Source: CAMLLJ01 sp035759585 | GTDB taxonomy: Bacteria; Gemmatimonadota; Gemmatimonadetes; Gemmatimonadales; GWC2-71-9 | NCBI GenBank assembly: GCA_035759585.1 | Contig: DASTUP010000187.1 | Span: forward strand, 37,146 to 101,145 | Direction of reading: 5' to 3' | Length of the DNA stretch: 64,000 nt | In this document: in pieces, positions 51,386 through 59,731 of the stretch | How the letters are laid out: each line of letters begins with the position of its first letter | Position numbering within the stretch: the stretch's first letter is position 1 | Notes under the pieces: generated by a model | Seen by the model: the letters and a program-made list of their open reading frames with translations, nothing else | The model's database searches: none | What the model was told of the DNA's origin: nothing | Position numbers and translations under genes: made by a program

Positions 51386-53170
51386 ATGCCAGCCCTGCAA
51401 TCCGGTCCACGGGACCTTCGCCAGCACCTCGAGGTCGAGACCCCGGAGCACGTCACCCTCGACTACGAGATTGCCGGGCTCGGATCGCGCGCGGCCGCGG
51501 CACTCCTCGATTTCCTGATCCTCGGCGGCCTCGCGATGGCGGGGACGCTGCTTCTCGTCCTGCTCGCGCGCGCCGGCTTTTCACCCGGCCGGCTCGGCAG
51601 CGCCGTGATCCTCATGATCGGCTTCGGCGCCTGGTACGGCTATTTCACCTTCTTCGAAGGTCTCCGGAGCGGGCAGACGCCCGGCAAGCGCGCGCTCGGA
51701 CTCCGCGTGGTGTCCGACACCGGACACGCAGTGACGCTCGGCGCCGCAGCGGTGCGCAATCTCCTTCGCCTCGCCGACTTTCTTCCTCCTCCCTACCTCA
51801 CCGGTGCCGTGCTCGTGGCGCTGCATCCGCGAGCCAAGCGTATCGGGGACATGGTCGCCGGGACCGTCGTCGTCCGGGACCGGCCGGAAGAGCGCCATGC
51901 CGTGGTCGCGGCGGGCGCGGACGACGCCCCCCTCGTGGCGCCTGCGCTCGCCGAGGAGGAATTCCGGCTTCTCGGCAGCTTCGCTGCCCGCGCCGGGGAG
52001 CTTCCGCCCGAGGCGCGGCTTCGCCTTGCCAGCGGCCTCGCCAACCGGCTGGCCGCAGCCCTGTCGGAGCACGACGCCCGGCCGTCCGAGGATCCCGTCG
52101 AAGCGCTCCTCGCGCTGCATGCCTCCGAGGTGGATCGGCGGCGCGGAAAGCTTGCGTCCCGTGGCGCCGCCATCGGCGGGCTCGCGGACCAGCTCGCCGC
52201 GCGCCAGCGCGAGCGGTGGGACGAGTTCGAGGTGCTGGCCCGGCGCGCCTCGGTGCGCGGGCTCGAATCGCTGGCGCCTTCGGAGCTGCCGGATTTTGCC
52301 GCGCGCTATCGTGAGATCGCCGCCGACCTCGCACGGCTCCGGACCTACCGCGGCGCGCCCACCGTCATCCGGCGCGTCGAGCGACTCGTCGCCGCCGGGC
52401 ACAACGCGCTCTATCGCGGCGAGAGCCAGGGACTCGGCGGCATCTGGCGGGTCCTCGCCCGCGAATGTCCCGGCGCGGTCATCGCGGCGCGCGCGTACGT
52501 TCTCGTGGCGTTCCTCGCATTCATCCTTCCAGGGGCGGTCGGATTCCGCCTGCTGCGGGAGCGACCGGAGATCGCGGCCGAAGTGCTGCCGGATGCGCTG
52601 CTCGAGCGCGCGGAGGTCGGCGCGGGGCGGCGGACGGCTGGAGAAGGGTTCGTCGAAGTCGAGCCGGGGGCTCGCCCGCTCGCCGCTTCCGGCATCATCG
52701 CCAACAACGTCCGCGTCGCGTTCTACTGCTTTGCGGGCGGCGCGTTCCTCGGCATCGGCTCGCTCTTCCTCCTCGCCTTCAACGGGCTGCAGCTGGGCGC
52801 GACGGCCGGGCACTTCACGAATGTCGGCCTGCTCGGCTACCTCTCGCAGTTCATCCTTGGCCACGGCGCCCTCGAGCTCTTTGCCATCTGGGTCGCCGGG
52901 GCGGCCGGATTCCTGCTCGGGACGGCGATTCTCGCTCCAGGCGATCTCGCGCGCAGCGATGCGCTGGTGCTCGCAGGACGGCGGGCGATCCGCATGGTCG
53001 GCGCCGCCGTCACCTGCCTCGTGGTGGCCGGGGTGATCGAAGGATTCGTCTCGACGAGCGAGCTCGGGTGGGTGGGACGTGCGGCGGCGAGCGCCATGAG
53101 CCTGCTCTTTCTGGCCGCCTACCTCGCCGCCGGAGCGCTCCACGAGCTGCGCGGACGGCGGACCTACTGA
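51386..53170 (+). CDS. Fusion of RDD-family and SpoIIM-family membrane domains
   Basis: A 594-residue membrane protein. The N-terminal part to about residue 170 is an RDD domain (GLGSRAAAALLDFLILGGLA, GQTPGKRALGLRVV, KRIGDMVAGTVVVRD). A helical charged linker follows, then a SpoIIM-like membrane domain (NNVRVAFYCFAGGAFLGIGS, LFAIWVAGAAGFLLG). These two are usually separate genes next to MoxR/DUF58 clusters, so the fusion supports their joint action. The ATG lies 6 nt after a -10, so translation is likely leaderless. It shares 7 bp with the next convergent gene. Confidence 0.85.
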   Translation: MPALQSGPRDLRQHLEVETPEHVTLDYEIAGLGSRAAAALLDFLILGGLAMAGTLLLVLLARAGFSPGRLGSAVILMIGFGAWYGYFTFFEGLRSGQTPGKRALGLRVVSDTGHAVTLGAAAVRNLLRLADFLPPPYLTGAVLVALHPRAKRIGDMVAGTVVVRDRPEERHAVVAAGADDAPLVAPALAEEEFRLLGSFAARAGELPPEARLRLASGLANRLAAALSEHDARPSEDPVEALLALHASEVDRRRGKLASRGAAIGGLADQLAARQRERWDEFEVLARRASVRGLESLAPSELPDFAARYREIAADLARLRTYRGAPTVIRRVERLVAAGHNALYRGESQGLGGIWRVLARECPGAVIAARAYVLVAFLAFILPGAVGFRLLRERPEIAAEVLPDALLERAEVGAGRRTAGEGFVEVEPGARPLAASGIIANNVRVAFYCFAGGAFLGIGSLFLLAFNGLQLGATAGHFTNVGLLGYLSQFILGHGALELFAIWVAGAAGFLLGTAILAPGDLARSDALVLAGRRAIRMVGAAVTCLVVAGVIEGFVSTSELGWVGRAAASAMSLLFLAAYLAAGALHELRGRRTY

Positions 53171-53349
53171 GTCTCGCGCAGCAGTGTCCGCATGCGGATG
53201 GCAAGGCCTTCGATCTCGCGGAGGCCAGCCACCGTCTCGGCGTCGATCTGCGCTTCGTTGAGCAGGAGCAGCTGCGTCTCGGCGAGCAGTGCTGACAGCG
53301 GGTTGGACAGATCGTGGCGGAGCTTGCTGATGCGATCAGGTTCGGTCAT
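53164..53349 (-). CDS. 61-residue stand-alone HisKA-like protein
   Basis: A tiny protein that seems to be a histidine kinase dimerisation and phosphoacceptor hairpin only: RHDLSNPLSALLAETQLLLL has His12 followed by Asp and the NPL turn of an H box, then a second helix VAGLREIEGLAIRMRTLLR. No ATPase domain is encoded next to it. GAGGG precedes the ATG. It is 9 bp after a 95-residue unknown gene, so both are likely co-transcribed. It could be a phosphorelay element or a kinase decoy; both are inferences. Confidence 0.6.
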   Translation of the reverse strand: MTEPDRISKLRHDLSNPLSALLAETQLLLLNEAQIDAETVAGLREIEGLAIRMRTLLRETQ

Positions 53350-53358
53350 GCGGTTCCC

Positions 53359-53646
53359 TCAGCTGAGCGACCGGAACAGATCGCGAAAATGATGCTCGCG
53401 CAGGCGCTGCACGCCCTGCCAGAGTTCGTCCTCGGTGTCCCCGCAGAAGATCTCCGCAGTTTCCCTGGCCGCGAGCGGCTCGGCGGTCTCCACGAAGCTC
53501 AGCCGCCCCCGCCACGCGCCATCCTCGGCGAGCCGGACGGTCAGCGACACGGTGATCTCGCGGTCGGCGATCCGCAGCGGGTCGAGCAGGTGTGACACCG
53601 GCTCGCGCGGATCGCGCGCAGGCGTGCGCACGCTCTGCAGATTCAT
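53359..53646 (-). CDS. 95-residue protein of unknown function
   Basis: A small cytoplasmic protein with alternating strands (REITVSLTVRLAEDGAWRGR, LSFVETAEPLA) and a charged helical end (WQGVQRLREHHFRDLFRSL). No family recognised. GGAGG lies 9 nt before the ATG. It precedes the HisKA-like mini-gene by 9 bp, suggesting the two work together. Confidence 0.6.
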   Translation of the reverse strand: MNLQSVRTPARDPREPVSHLLDPLRIADREITVSLTVRLAEDGAWRGRLSFVETAEPLAARETAEIFCGDTEDELWQGVQRLREHHFRDLFRSLS

Positions 53647-53757
53647 CAGCGCGCCTCCAGCTTCGGTGACGTTCAGGGGAATCCCGCGTGCGGCGGGACA
53701 TGGTACAACATGATGAACGCGCTGGTGCGACGCAATCCTTCCTCGGCCACCGCGCGC

Positions 53758-54864
53758 TCAGACGCGGAACGGCGCCGGCACGAAGGTCAGCGCGAACACG
53801 GCGACGCAGGCCCACGCGATCCACCGGCGATTCTGCGGCACCGGCCGCTCCGGCGCGACGACCGACGGATGCGTCCAGCGCCCGCCCCCCACCAGCAGCG
53901 CGACGAGGGCCCAGATCCACCAGCTCGCCGAAAAGAATCCGAGCACGAAGAGCCCGAGCAGTGCGAGACATCCGATGCCCGTCTGCCGCCTGCCCGCGAG
54001 CGCATACAGCACGTGCCCGCCGTCCAGCTGGCTCAGCGGCATGAGATTGAGCCCCGTCACGAATGCGCCGACCCACCCGGCGAACGCGGGGAGACTCAGC
54101 GCAACGGCTGCCGCGTCGGGAAAGAACCAGCGACGGAGTCCCCAGGTGAGGAGGGAATCGCCGAGATAGATCTGCCGGCCGGCGAAGGTGACGAACTCGC
54201 CCGGCGTCTCTGCGCCGAGCGAGAGCCCCTCGGAGATCGAGTAACCCCAGACCAGCACCGCAACGGCCACGACGAACCCCGCGAGGGGCCCTGCGGCCCC
54301 GACGTCGAGCAGCTGGCGGCGATCGAGAACGGGCGTGCGAATGCGAAGGAAGGCGCCGAGACTCCCGATCGGGGAGAGAGTCGGCGGCACGGGAAGGAAG
54401 AATGGCGGCGATGCGTCGATGGCATGGCGGCGCGCCGCGAAATAGTGCCCCAGCTCGTGAACGAGCAGGATACCGAGGAGGGGAAAGGCGAACGACGAGC
54501 CGGCGAGGATCTCCCGCCACCCGCCGCCGGCGACATCGGTAAAGAAGCCGAGCGCCGCCGCCACGGTCCCGGCAAATGGCCCGAGATGCCGCGGCGGCGT
54601 GGGCGGGAACCAGTCCCCCGCGAGCGCCGCCCCGGCTCCGAGCGCGCAGAGGACGGTGAGGAGCGCCAGGACGGCGTGCAGGAGCCATCGCTCCTGCGGC
54701 TCCGGCTCGACCGGGTGAATCAGGACGAGGCCGGTTCGCTCGGCATCGGACCAGTAGTGCGCGCCCCGCCACCGGCGAAGCTCGGCGCGGAGTGCGGGCG
54801 AGGGCCCGCGGTGCGCGGGCGCCACGACCGCGTCCACGACCTCCCGGCTCCCCAGGCGCACCAC
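53758..54864 (-). CDS. M50-family (site-2) intramembrane metalloprotease
   Basis: A 368-residue membrane protease-like protein. HELGH (136-140) in LLVHELGHYFAARRH is the zinc-binding motif in a membrane helix, and NLMPLSQLDGGHVLY supplies the third ligand Asp. Several other helices flank them. No PDZ domain is seen; the overall layout resembles chloroplast EGY-type and bacterial compact M50 members. It may cleave a membrane-bound regulator; no sigma/anti-sigma pair is adjacent. The first ATG lacks a good ribosome binding site, and the frame stays open about 30 codons upstream without another start. Confidence 0.87.
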   Translation of the reverse strand: MVRLGSREVVDAVVAPAHRGPSPALRAELRRWRGAHYWSDAERTGLVLIHPVEPEPQERWLLHAVLALLTVLCALGAGAALAGDWFPPTPPRHLGPFAGTVAAALGFFTDVAGGGWREILAGSSFAFPLLGILLVHELGHYFAARRHAIDASPPFFLPVPPTLSPIGSLGAFLRIRTPVLDRRQLLDVGAAGPLAGFVVAVAVLVWGYSISEGLSLGAETPGEFVTFAGRQIYLGDSLLTWGLRRWFFPDAAAVALSLPAFAGWVGAFVTGLNLMPLSQLDGGHVLYALAGRRQTGIGCLALLGLFVLGFFSASWWIWALVALLVGGGRWTHPSVVAPERPVPQNRRWIAWACVAVFALTFVPAPFRV

Positions 54865-55150
54865 GCGCCATGCTTCGAATGCGAACGTCAGGTCTTCCAG
54901 GCGGGCTCCCTGGCGGGGTGCCGGGAGGGATTCCTCTTGACGGACGATAGGGCCCCCTCTAGCTTCTCACCTTGCTTGCCGGTCGCGCCGCGGCCTCACG
55001 CCTCCAGAACCCGCACGCTCTGCGCCTCCGGAACTCCCCAGCAGATAACGATCCGCCGAGTCATCGACGATCCGCACACATACCAGGTCCAGTTCCCACT
55101 CCACCCACCGGCCCCGTCGATCGGCGGCCGACCCGCTCGGAGCTCCCTCC
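54865..55150. other. 286-bp gap between M50 protease and rho
   Basis: It must contain the promoters of the divergent protease and rho genes, but no clear -35/-10 pair is seen. A 45-codon minus-strand frame (54967-55104, GTG start, peptide begins VEWELDLVCVRIVDDSADRY) has protein-like composition but no support from spacing or family. I leave it unassigned. Confidence 0.4.
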
Positions 55151-56398
55151 GTGGATATCGCTGAACTGAAGCAGAAGTCCGTCGCGGAACTGCATTCGTT
55201 GGCTGAAGAGCTGAACATCACCAACTATTCAGGCCTCCGCAAGCAGGACCTCATCTTCAAGATCGAGCAGTCGCTCCTCGACAAGGATACGGTCATCCGG
55301 GGCGAGGGTGTGCTCGAAATCCTGCCGGAGGGCTACGGCTTCCTGCGCAGCCAGGACTGGAACTACCTGTACGGCCCCGACGACATCTACGTGAGCCCGA
55401 GCCAGATCAAGCGATTCGATCTGCGCACCGGGGACACGGTGATGGGCCAGGTCCGTCCGCCCAAGGAAGGCGAGCGCTACCTCGCGCTCCTCAAGGTGGA
55501 GCAGGTCAATTTCGAGGAGCCGGAGAAGACCAAGCACCGGATCGGCTTCGACAACCTGAAGCCGCGCTATCCGGACGGCCGGATCCGCCTCGAGCGGAAG
55601 ACGGGGGACCTGTCGATGCGCGTCGTCGACCTCCTCTCGCCGATCGGCAAGGGCCAGCGCGGTCTCATCGTGGCTCCCCCGAAAGCCGGCACGACGATCC
55701 TCATGCAGAAGCTCGCCAACGCCATCTCGGAGAATCACCCCGAGATCGTGCTGATCGTGCTGCTCATCGACGAGCGCCCCGAGGAAGTGACCGACATGGA
55801 GGAGAACGTCAAGGCGGAGGTCATCTCCTCCACCTTCGACGAGCCCGCAGACCGCCACGTGCAGGTGGCCGACATGGTCATCGAGAAGGCCAAGCGCCTC
55901 GTCGAGCACGGGCGCGATGTGGTCATCCTGCTCGACTCCATTACCCGCCTCGCGCGCGCGCACAACGTCGTGGTGCCGCACTCGGGGAAGATCCTCTCCG
56001 GCGGCGTCGACGCCAACGCATTGCAGAAGCCGAAGCGCTTCTTCGGCGCCGCGCGCAACATCGACAAGGGCGGCAGCCTCACGATCATCGCCACCGCCCT
56101 GATCGACACCGGCAGCCGCATGGACGAGGTCATCTTCGAGGAGTTCAAGGGCACCGGCAACATGGAGCTCGTGCTCGACCGCCGCCTCGCCGATCGCCGC
56201 ATCTATCCCGCCATCGACATTCAGCGCACTTCCACACGCAAGGAAGAGCTCCTCATGGACAAGGACGAGCTCAACCGCGTGTACCTGCTGCGCAACTTTC
56301 TGGCGGACATGCCTCCCGTCGAAGCCCTGGAATTCCTCCTCGAGCGCATGAAGCGCACGAAGAACAACAAGGAATTCTTTGCCACCATGGCCCAGTAG
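55151..56398 (+). CDS. rho: Transcription termination factor Rho
   Basis: A 415-residue hexameric RNA helicase that ends untranslated transcripts. The N-terminal helical domain (KQKSVAELHSLAEELNI) and cold-shock RNA-binding domain (GVLEILPEGYGFLRS, DDIYVSPSQIKRF) are typical. The Walker A loop reads APPKAGTT, with Thr181 where nearly all ATPases have Lys; Walker B (DVVILLDSITRLARAHN) and the Q and R loops (SGGVDANALQKPKRFFGAAR) look normal. The start is GTG. If the substitution is real it should affect ATP binding (see findings). Confidence 0.95.
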   Translation: MDIAELKQKSVAELHSLAEELNITNYSGLRKQDLIFKIEQSLLDKDTVIRGEGVLEILPEGYGFLRSQDWNYLYGPDDIYVSPSQIKRFDLRTGDTVMGQVRPPKEGERYLALLKVEQVNFEEPEKTKHRIGFDNLKPRYPDGRIRLERKTGDLSMRVVDLLSPIGKGQRGLIVAPPKAGTTILMQKLANAISENHPEIVLIVLLIDERPEEVTDMEENVKAEVISSTFDEPADRHVQVADMVIEKAKRLVEHGRDVVILLDSITRLARAHNVVVPHSGKILSGGVDANALQKPKRFFGAARNIDKGGSLTIIATALIDTGSRMDEVIFEEFKGTGNMELVLDRRLADRRIYPAIDIQRTSTRKEELLMDKDELNRVYLLRNFLADMPPVEALEFLLERMKRTKNNKEFFATMAQ

Positions 56399-56418
56399 GG
56401 GCGGCGCCCACGCCGCCC
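56399..56418 (+). terminator. GC hairpin after rho
   Basis: GGGCGGCG-CCCA-CGCCGCCC starts directly after the rho stop codon. A C/T-rich stretch, not a T run, follows. It may end or pause transcription before ruvX, whose ATG is 78 bp further on. Confidence 0.55.
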
Positions 56419-56495
56419 TCCCCCGCCCTCTGACAGGCTCAGCCGCCGCACCCGGACCACACTCCCATGCCACCCGCGGTCCGGGGAACCCCGCC

Positions 56496-56939
56496 ATGAT
56501 CTCGCCCATTCCCCGCACCGGCCGCATCATCGCCGCCGACTGGGGCGAAGTCCGCATCGGGCTCGCGCTGAGCGACGAAACGCAGCTCCTCGCCTCTCCG
56601 CTCACCACGCTGACCCGCCGCGCCGGAAAGCGCTTCCCGATGCAGCGCTTTCTCGACCTGGTGACCGCGCACGCGCCCGTCGGGATCGTCGTCGGGCTGC
56701 CGCTCACCGGCGAGGGAGACGAGGGCGATTCCGCGCTGTCCGCGCGCGAGCTCGCCGACGCGATGGCCCGCCGCACCGGGCTGCCGCTGTACCTCCAGGA
56801 CGAGCGGATGAGCAGCGCGCGCGCCCTCGGTGCGATCCGTGAACAGGGCGGGAGCACGCGCGGCCGCCGCGAGGATGTGGACTCGCTCGCGGCGGCCATC
56901 CTCCTGCAGCAGTTTCTCGACCGCCGGCGGAACGAGTAA
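56496..56939 (+). CDS. ruvX: Putative pre-16S rRNA nuclease RuvX (YqgF)
   Basis: A 147-residue RNase-H-fold protein. IIAADWGEVRIGLALSD carries the first catalytic Asp, PVGIVVGLPLTGEGDEGD the middle segment, and REDVDSLAAAILLQQFLD the last Asp. Family members mature the 5' end of 16S rRNA. The start MISPIPRT was chosen for length match. Its stop overlaps the mltG ATG by one base (TAATG), the usual coupling. Confidence 0.9.
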   Translation: MISPIPRTGRIIAADWGEVRIGLALSDETQLLASPLTTLTRRAGKRFPMQRFLDLVTAHAPVGIVVGLPLTGEGDEGDSALSARELADAMARRTGLPLYLQDERMSSARALGAIREQGGSTRGRREDVDSLAAAILLQQFLDRRRNE

Positions 56940-57922
56940 TGCGACGATTCATGGCAATGCTCCTCCTGCTCGCCGGTTGCGGCGGCACCCCCGCGGCCGA
57001 CGGCACGACCGAGCGCATCGTCGTGCCGCCCGGCGCCACGTTCGGCAACGTGCTCGACTCGCTCGAAGCGCACGACCTGATCGGCAGCCGGTTCTTCCTC
57101 AAGCTGCGGGCAAAGGTCACCGGCGCGGATCGCGCCGTGCATGCCGGCATCTACGAAATTCCGCGCGGCACCTCGCATTCAGGGATCCTGCGGCTCCTCG
57201 GCCAGGGACAGCAGCTCGAAGTGCGGTTCACGGTTCCGGAAGGGCTGACGATCGGCGACATCGCCGAGCTGGCGGAAACGCGGCTCGGCATTCCCGCAGA
57301 CTCGTTCATCGCCGCCGCACGCGATTCCCTGCTCGCCGATTCGCTGGGGATCGCCGTTCCGTCGTTCGAGGGCTTCCTGCGGCCCGACACGTATCAGCTC
57401 CCCTCCGACATCACGGCACGGGCGCTCGTGCGCCGGCTCGCGCATGAATTCCTGCAGGTCTGGAAGCCGGAATGGGATGCGCGCCTGGATACGCTCGACA
57501 TGACTCGAGCGGAGCTGCTGGCCCTCGCGTCGATCGTCGAGGGCGAAGCGCGCGTGGATGAGGAGCGGGAAGTGATCGCCGGCGTGTATCACAACCGCCT
57601 GCGAATCGGGATGGCGCTCCAGGCGGACCCGACGGTGCAGTACGCGATCATGCTCCGCACCGGCGAGCGGAAGAAGCGGCTGTACGAGAAGGACTACGGG
57701 TTCGAATCGCCGTACAACACGTACCTGCATCCCGGCCTGCCGCCGGGGCCCGTCAACTCGCCCGGACGGCGAAGCATCGAGGCCGCCCTGTATCCCGACA
57801 CCGTGCCGTATCTCTTCTTCGTCGCCCGGCCGGACGGGCGCCACGTCTTTACCCGCACCTATCGCGAGCACCTGCGCGCCGTGGCCGATTCGCGACGGGC
57901 GCGCGCCGCCTCAGGGGAATAG
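56939..57922 (+). CDS. mltG: Endolytic transglycosylase MltG, with lipoprotein-type N-terminus
   Basis: A 327-residue murein transglycosylase that cuts nascent glycan strands and sets their length. VPEGLTIGDIAELAETRLGI is the LysM-like part, and ASIVEGEARVDEERE holds the catalytic Glu (near 201); HNRLRIGMALQADPTVQYA and YNTYLHPGLPPGPVNSPG follow. Instead of the usual membrane helix the N-terminus is a short signal with lipobox LLAGC, so it may be lipid-anchored. Coupled to ruvX; its 3' end overlaps convergent thiE by 12 bp. Confidence 0.92.
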   Translation: MRRFMAMLLLLAGCGGTPAADGTTERIVVPPGATFGNVLDSLEAHDLIGSRFFLKLRAKVTGADRAVHAGIYEIPRGTSHSGILRLLGQGQQLEVRFTVPEGLTIGDIAELAETRLGIPADSFIAAARDSLLADSLGIAVPSFEGFLRPDTYQLPSDITARALVRRLAHEFLQVWKPEWDARLDTLDMTRAELLALASIVEGEARVDEEREVIAGVYHNRLRIGMALQADPTVQYAIMLRTGERKKRLYEKDYGFESPYNTYLHPGLPPGPVNSPGRRSIEAALYPDTVPYLFFVARPDGRHVFTRTYREHLRAVADSRRARAASGE

Positions 57923-58534
57923 CCGTTCCGCGTACGCGCGCGTCGCAACCCTGATGTCCGGAGCCGCGAGAATCCCCGAAACGACCGCAACGCCGACTCC
58001 ACCCGCGGCGAGCACGTCGGGAACGTCGTCCGGCCGGACGCCGCCGATGGCGATGCACGGTCTCGCGCCCGAGCGGCTTGCCAGTTCCCGGAATCCATCG
58101 ATCCCGAGCGGGGACCCGGCATCCCCTTTCGTCGCAGTCGCCGCCCAGGGGCCGATTCCCCAGTAGTCCGCGTCTCCCGCAGCGAAGGCCTCGCCCTCCG
58201 ATCCGACCGACACTCCGATGATGGCATCCGCGCCGAGTGCGCGGCGCGCGAGCCTGGCCGGGAGATCACCCGGTCCGAGGTGGACACCCGCGGCGCCGGC
58301 AGCGGCGGCGACGTCAGGCCGGTCATTTATCAGGAGGGGAATCGTGAGCGCGGCGACGAGCGCGCGCGCGGCTTCGACGAGCGCCCGCGGCGCCGCTTCC
58401 TTGAGTCTCAGCTGCACCGATGTCGCGCCGCCGTGCTCGGCGGCGAGGGCCAGCCCGACGAGGTCGCGCCCGCGTACCAGGCGATCGTCGGTCACGAGCA
58501 TCAGCCGCACGATGGCAGCTACATTGTTCGCCAT
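57911..58534 (-). CDS. thiE: Thiamine-phosphate synthase
   Basis: A 207-residue TIM-barrel enzyme that joins the thiazole and pyrimidine phosphates of thiamine. VRLMLVTDDRLVRG, GATSVQLRLKEA, LLINDRPDVAAAAGAAGVHLG and YWGIGPWAATATKGDAG match ThiE: the diphosphate-binding and pyrimidine-binding segments are present. It is short by a few residues at the N-terminus, as often seen. The divergent rlmI-like gene starts 42 bp away. Confidence 0.9.
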   Translation of the reverse strand: MANNVAAIVRLMLVTDDRLVRGRDLVGLALAAEHGGATSVQLRLKEAAPRALVEAARALVAALTIPLLINDRPDVAAAAGAAGVHLGPGDLPARLARRALGADAIIGVSVGSEGEAFAAGDADYWGIGPWAATATKGDAGSPLGIDGFRELASRSGARPCIAIGGVRPDDVPDVLAAGGVGVAVVSGILAAPDIRVATRAYAERLFP

Positions 58535-58576
58535 GCGGAGAATCAAGCACCGGGCGCGCGCCGAAGCCACCGGCTG

Positions 58577-59731
58577 ATGCCGATCGCGAAAGTGACCCCT
58601 CGCGGGGCGGCGCGATGGGTACGCGGCCATCCCTGGATTTACCGGAGCGACGTGCTCGAAGCGCCCGACACGCCGGGACTCGTCCGCGTGCAGGATGCGC
58701 GGGGAAAGCACCTCGGTCAGGCGCTCCATTCGCCCCGGTCGGAAATCCGGTTGCGGCTCCTCGAGCGGAGCGAGCGTCCGGTCGATGGCGACTGGTGGCG
58801 CGCGGCCGTCGCGGCCTCGGCGGCACGCCGCCGTGGGATCGATGCCACCGCCTATCGCGTCGTGCACGGCGAGGGTGACGGACTCCCCTCGCTCGTCGTG
58901 GATCGATATGACCGCTGGGTGGTGGTCCAGCTGCTTTCGGCTGGGCTCGAAACGATGCGCGCGGAGGTACTGGACGCCGTGCAGGCCGCGCTCCAGCCGG
59001 AAGGAATCCTGCTCAGGAACGACGTTCCCGTCCGGCGGCGCGAAGGCCTCGACGAGCGTGTCGAGCTGGCCTCGGGCAACGTGCCGGAGCGCGTGGCGGT
59101 GCGCGAGGCAGCGGTCCGCTACTTCGCCGCGCCGTGGAGCGGGCAGAAGACCGGCGCGTTCGTGGACCAGCGCCCGTCCCGCGTGCTCGCCGGTGAGCTG
59201 GCACTGCCGGGTGGCCGCTCGCTCGACTGCTTCGCCTACCATGGCTCGTTCGCACTGCACATGGCGCGCGCATCGGGCGAGGTCCTCGCGCTCGACGTGA
59301 GCGCAGATGCGCTTGCGCGCGGCGCGGAAAACGCGGAGTTGAACGGGTTCACGAACATCGAATGGCGGGAGGCGGACGCCTTCGAGGCACTGCGCGCCTT
59401 CGAGCGCGCACGGGAGCGGTTCGATACCATCGCGCTCGACCCGCCGGCGTTTGCCAAGACGAAGCAGGCGGTGCCGCAGGCGCTGCGCGGCTATCGCGAG
59501 ATCAACCTCCGGGCGATGCGGATCCTGAATCCCGGCGGCACGCTCGTGACCGCCTCATGCTCCTTCCATGTGGGGCGCGAGGCGTTCATGGCCATGCTGT
59601 CCGAAGCGGCGGGCGACAGCGGGCGCCGCATGGTGGTGCGGCATATCCTCGGGCAGGGAGAGGACCATCCGGAACTGCTGACGGTGCCCGAGACCGGCTA
59701 CCTGAAGGGCGCGGTGCTCACCGCGCTCTAG
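58577..59731 (+). CDS. RlmI-like 23S rRNA (cytosine-C5) methyltransferase
   Basis: A 384-residue SAM-dependent methyltransferase with an N-terminal PUA domain (RWVRGHPWIYRSDVLEA, GLVRVQDARGKHLGQAL), a linker with DGLPSLVVDRYDRWVVVQL, and a Rossmann core with SLDCFAYHGSFALHMARA and TIALDPPAFAKTK. This layout matches the RlmI/YccW family. TASCSFHV contains the typical Cys of the motif. It ends with a 4-bp overlap into the convergent methyltransferase gene. Confidence 0.9.
   Translation: MPIAKVTPRGAARWVRGHPWIYRSDVLEAPDTPGLVRVQDARGKHLGQALHSPRSEIRLRLLERSERPVDGDWWRAAVAASAARRRGIDATAYRVVHGEGDGLPSLVVDRYDRWVVVQLLSAGLETMRAEVLDAVQAALQPEGILLRNDVPVRRREGLDERVELASGNVPERVAVREAAVRYFAAPWSGQKTGAFVDQRPSRVLAGELALPGGRSLDCFAYHGSFALHMARASGEVLALDVSADALARGAENAELNGFTNIEWREADAFEALRAFERARERFDTIALDPPAFAKTKQAVPQALRGYREINLRAMRILNPGGTLVTASCSFHVGREAFMAMLSEAAGDSGRRMVVRHILGQGEDHPELLTVPETGYLKGAVLTAL

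Noticed and set aside
54967..55104. 45-codon minus-strand frame in front of the M50 protease gene
   Set aside because: Composition is protein-like but there is no homologue I recognise, no ribosome binding site and no clear operon link.
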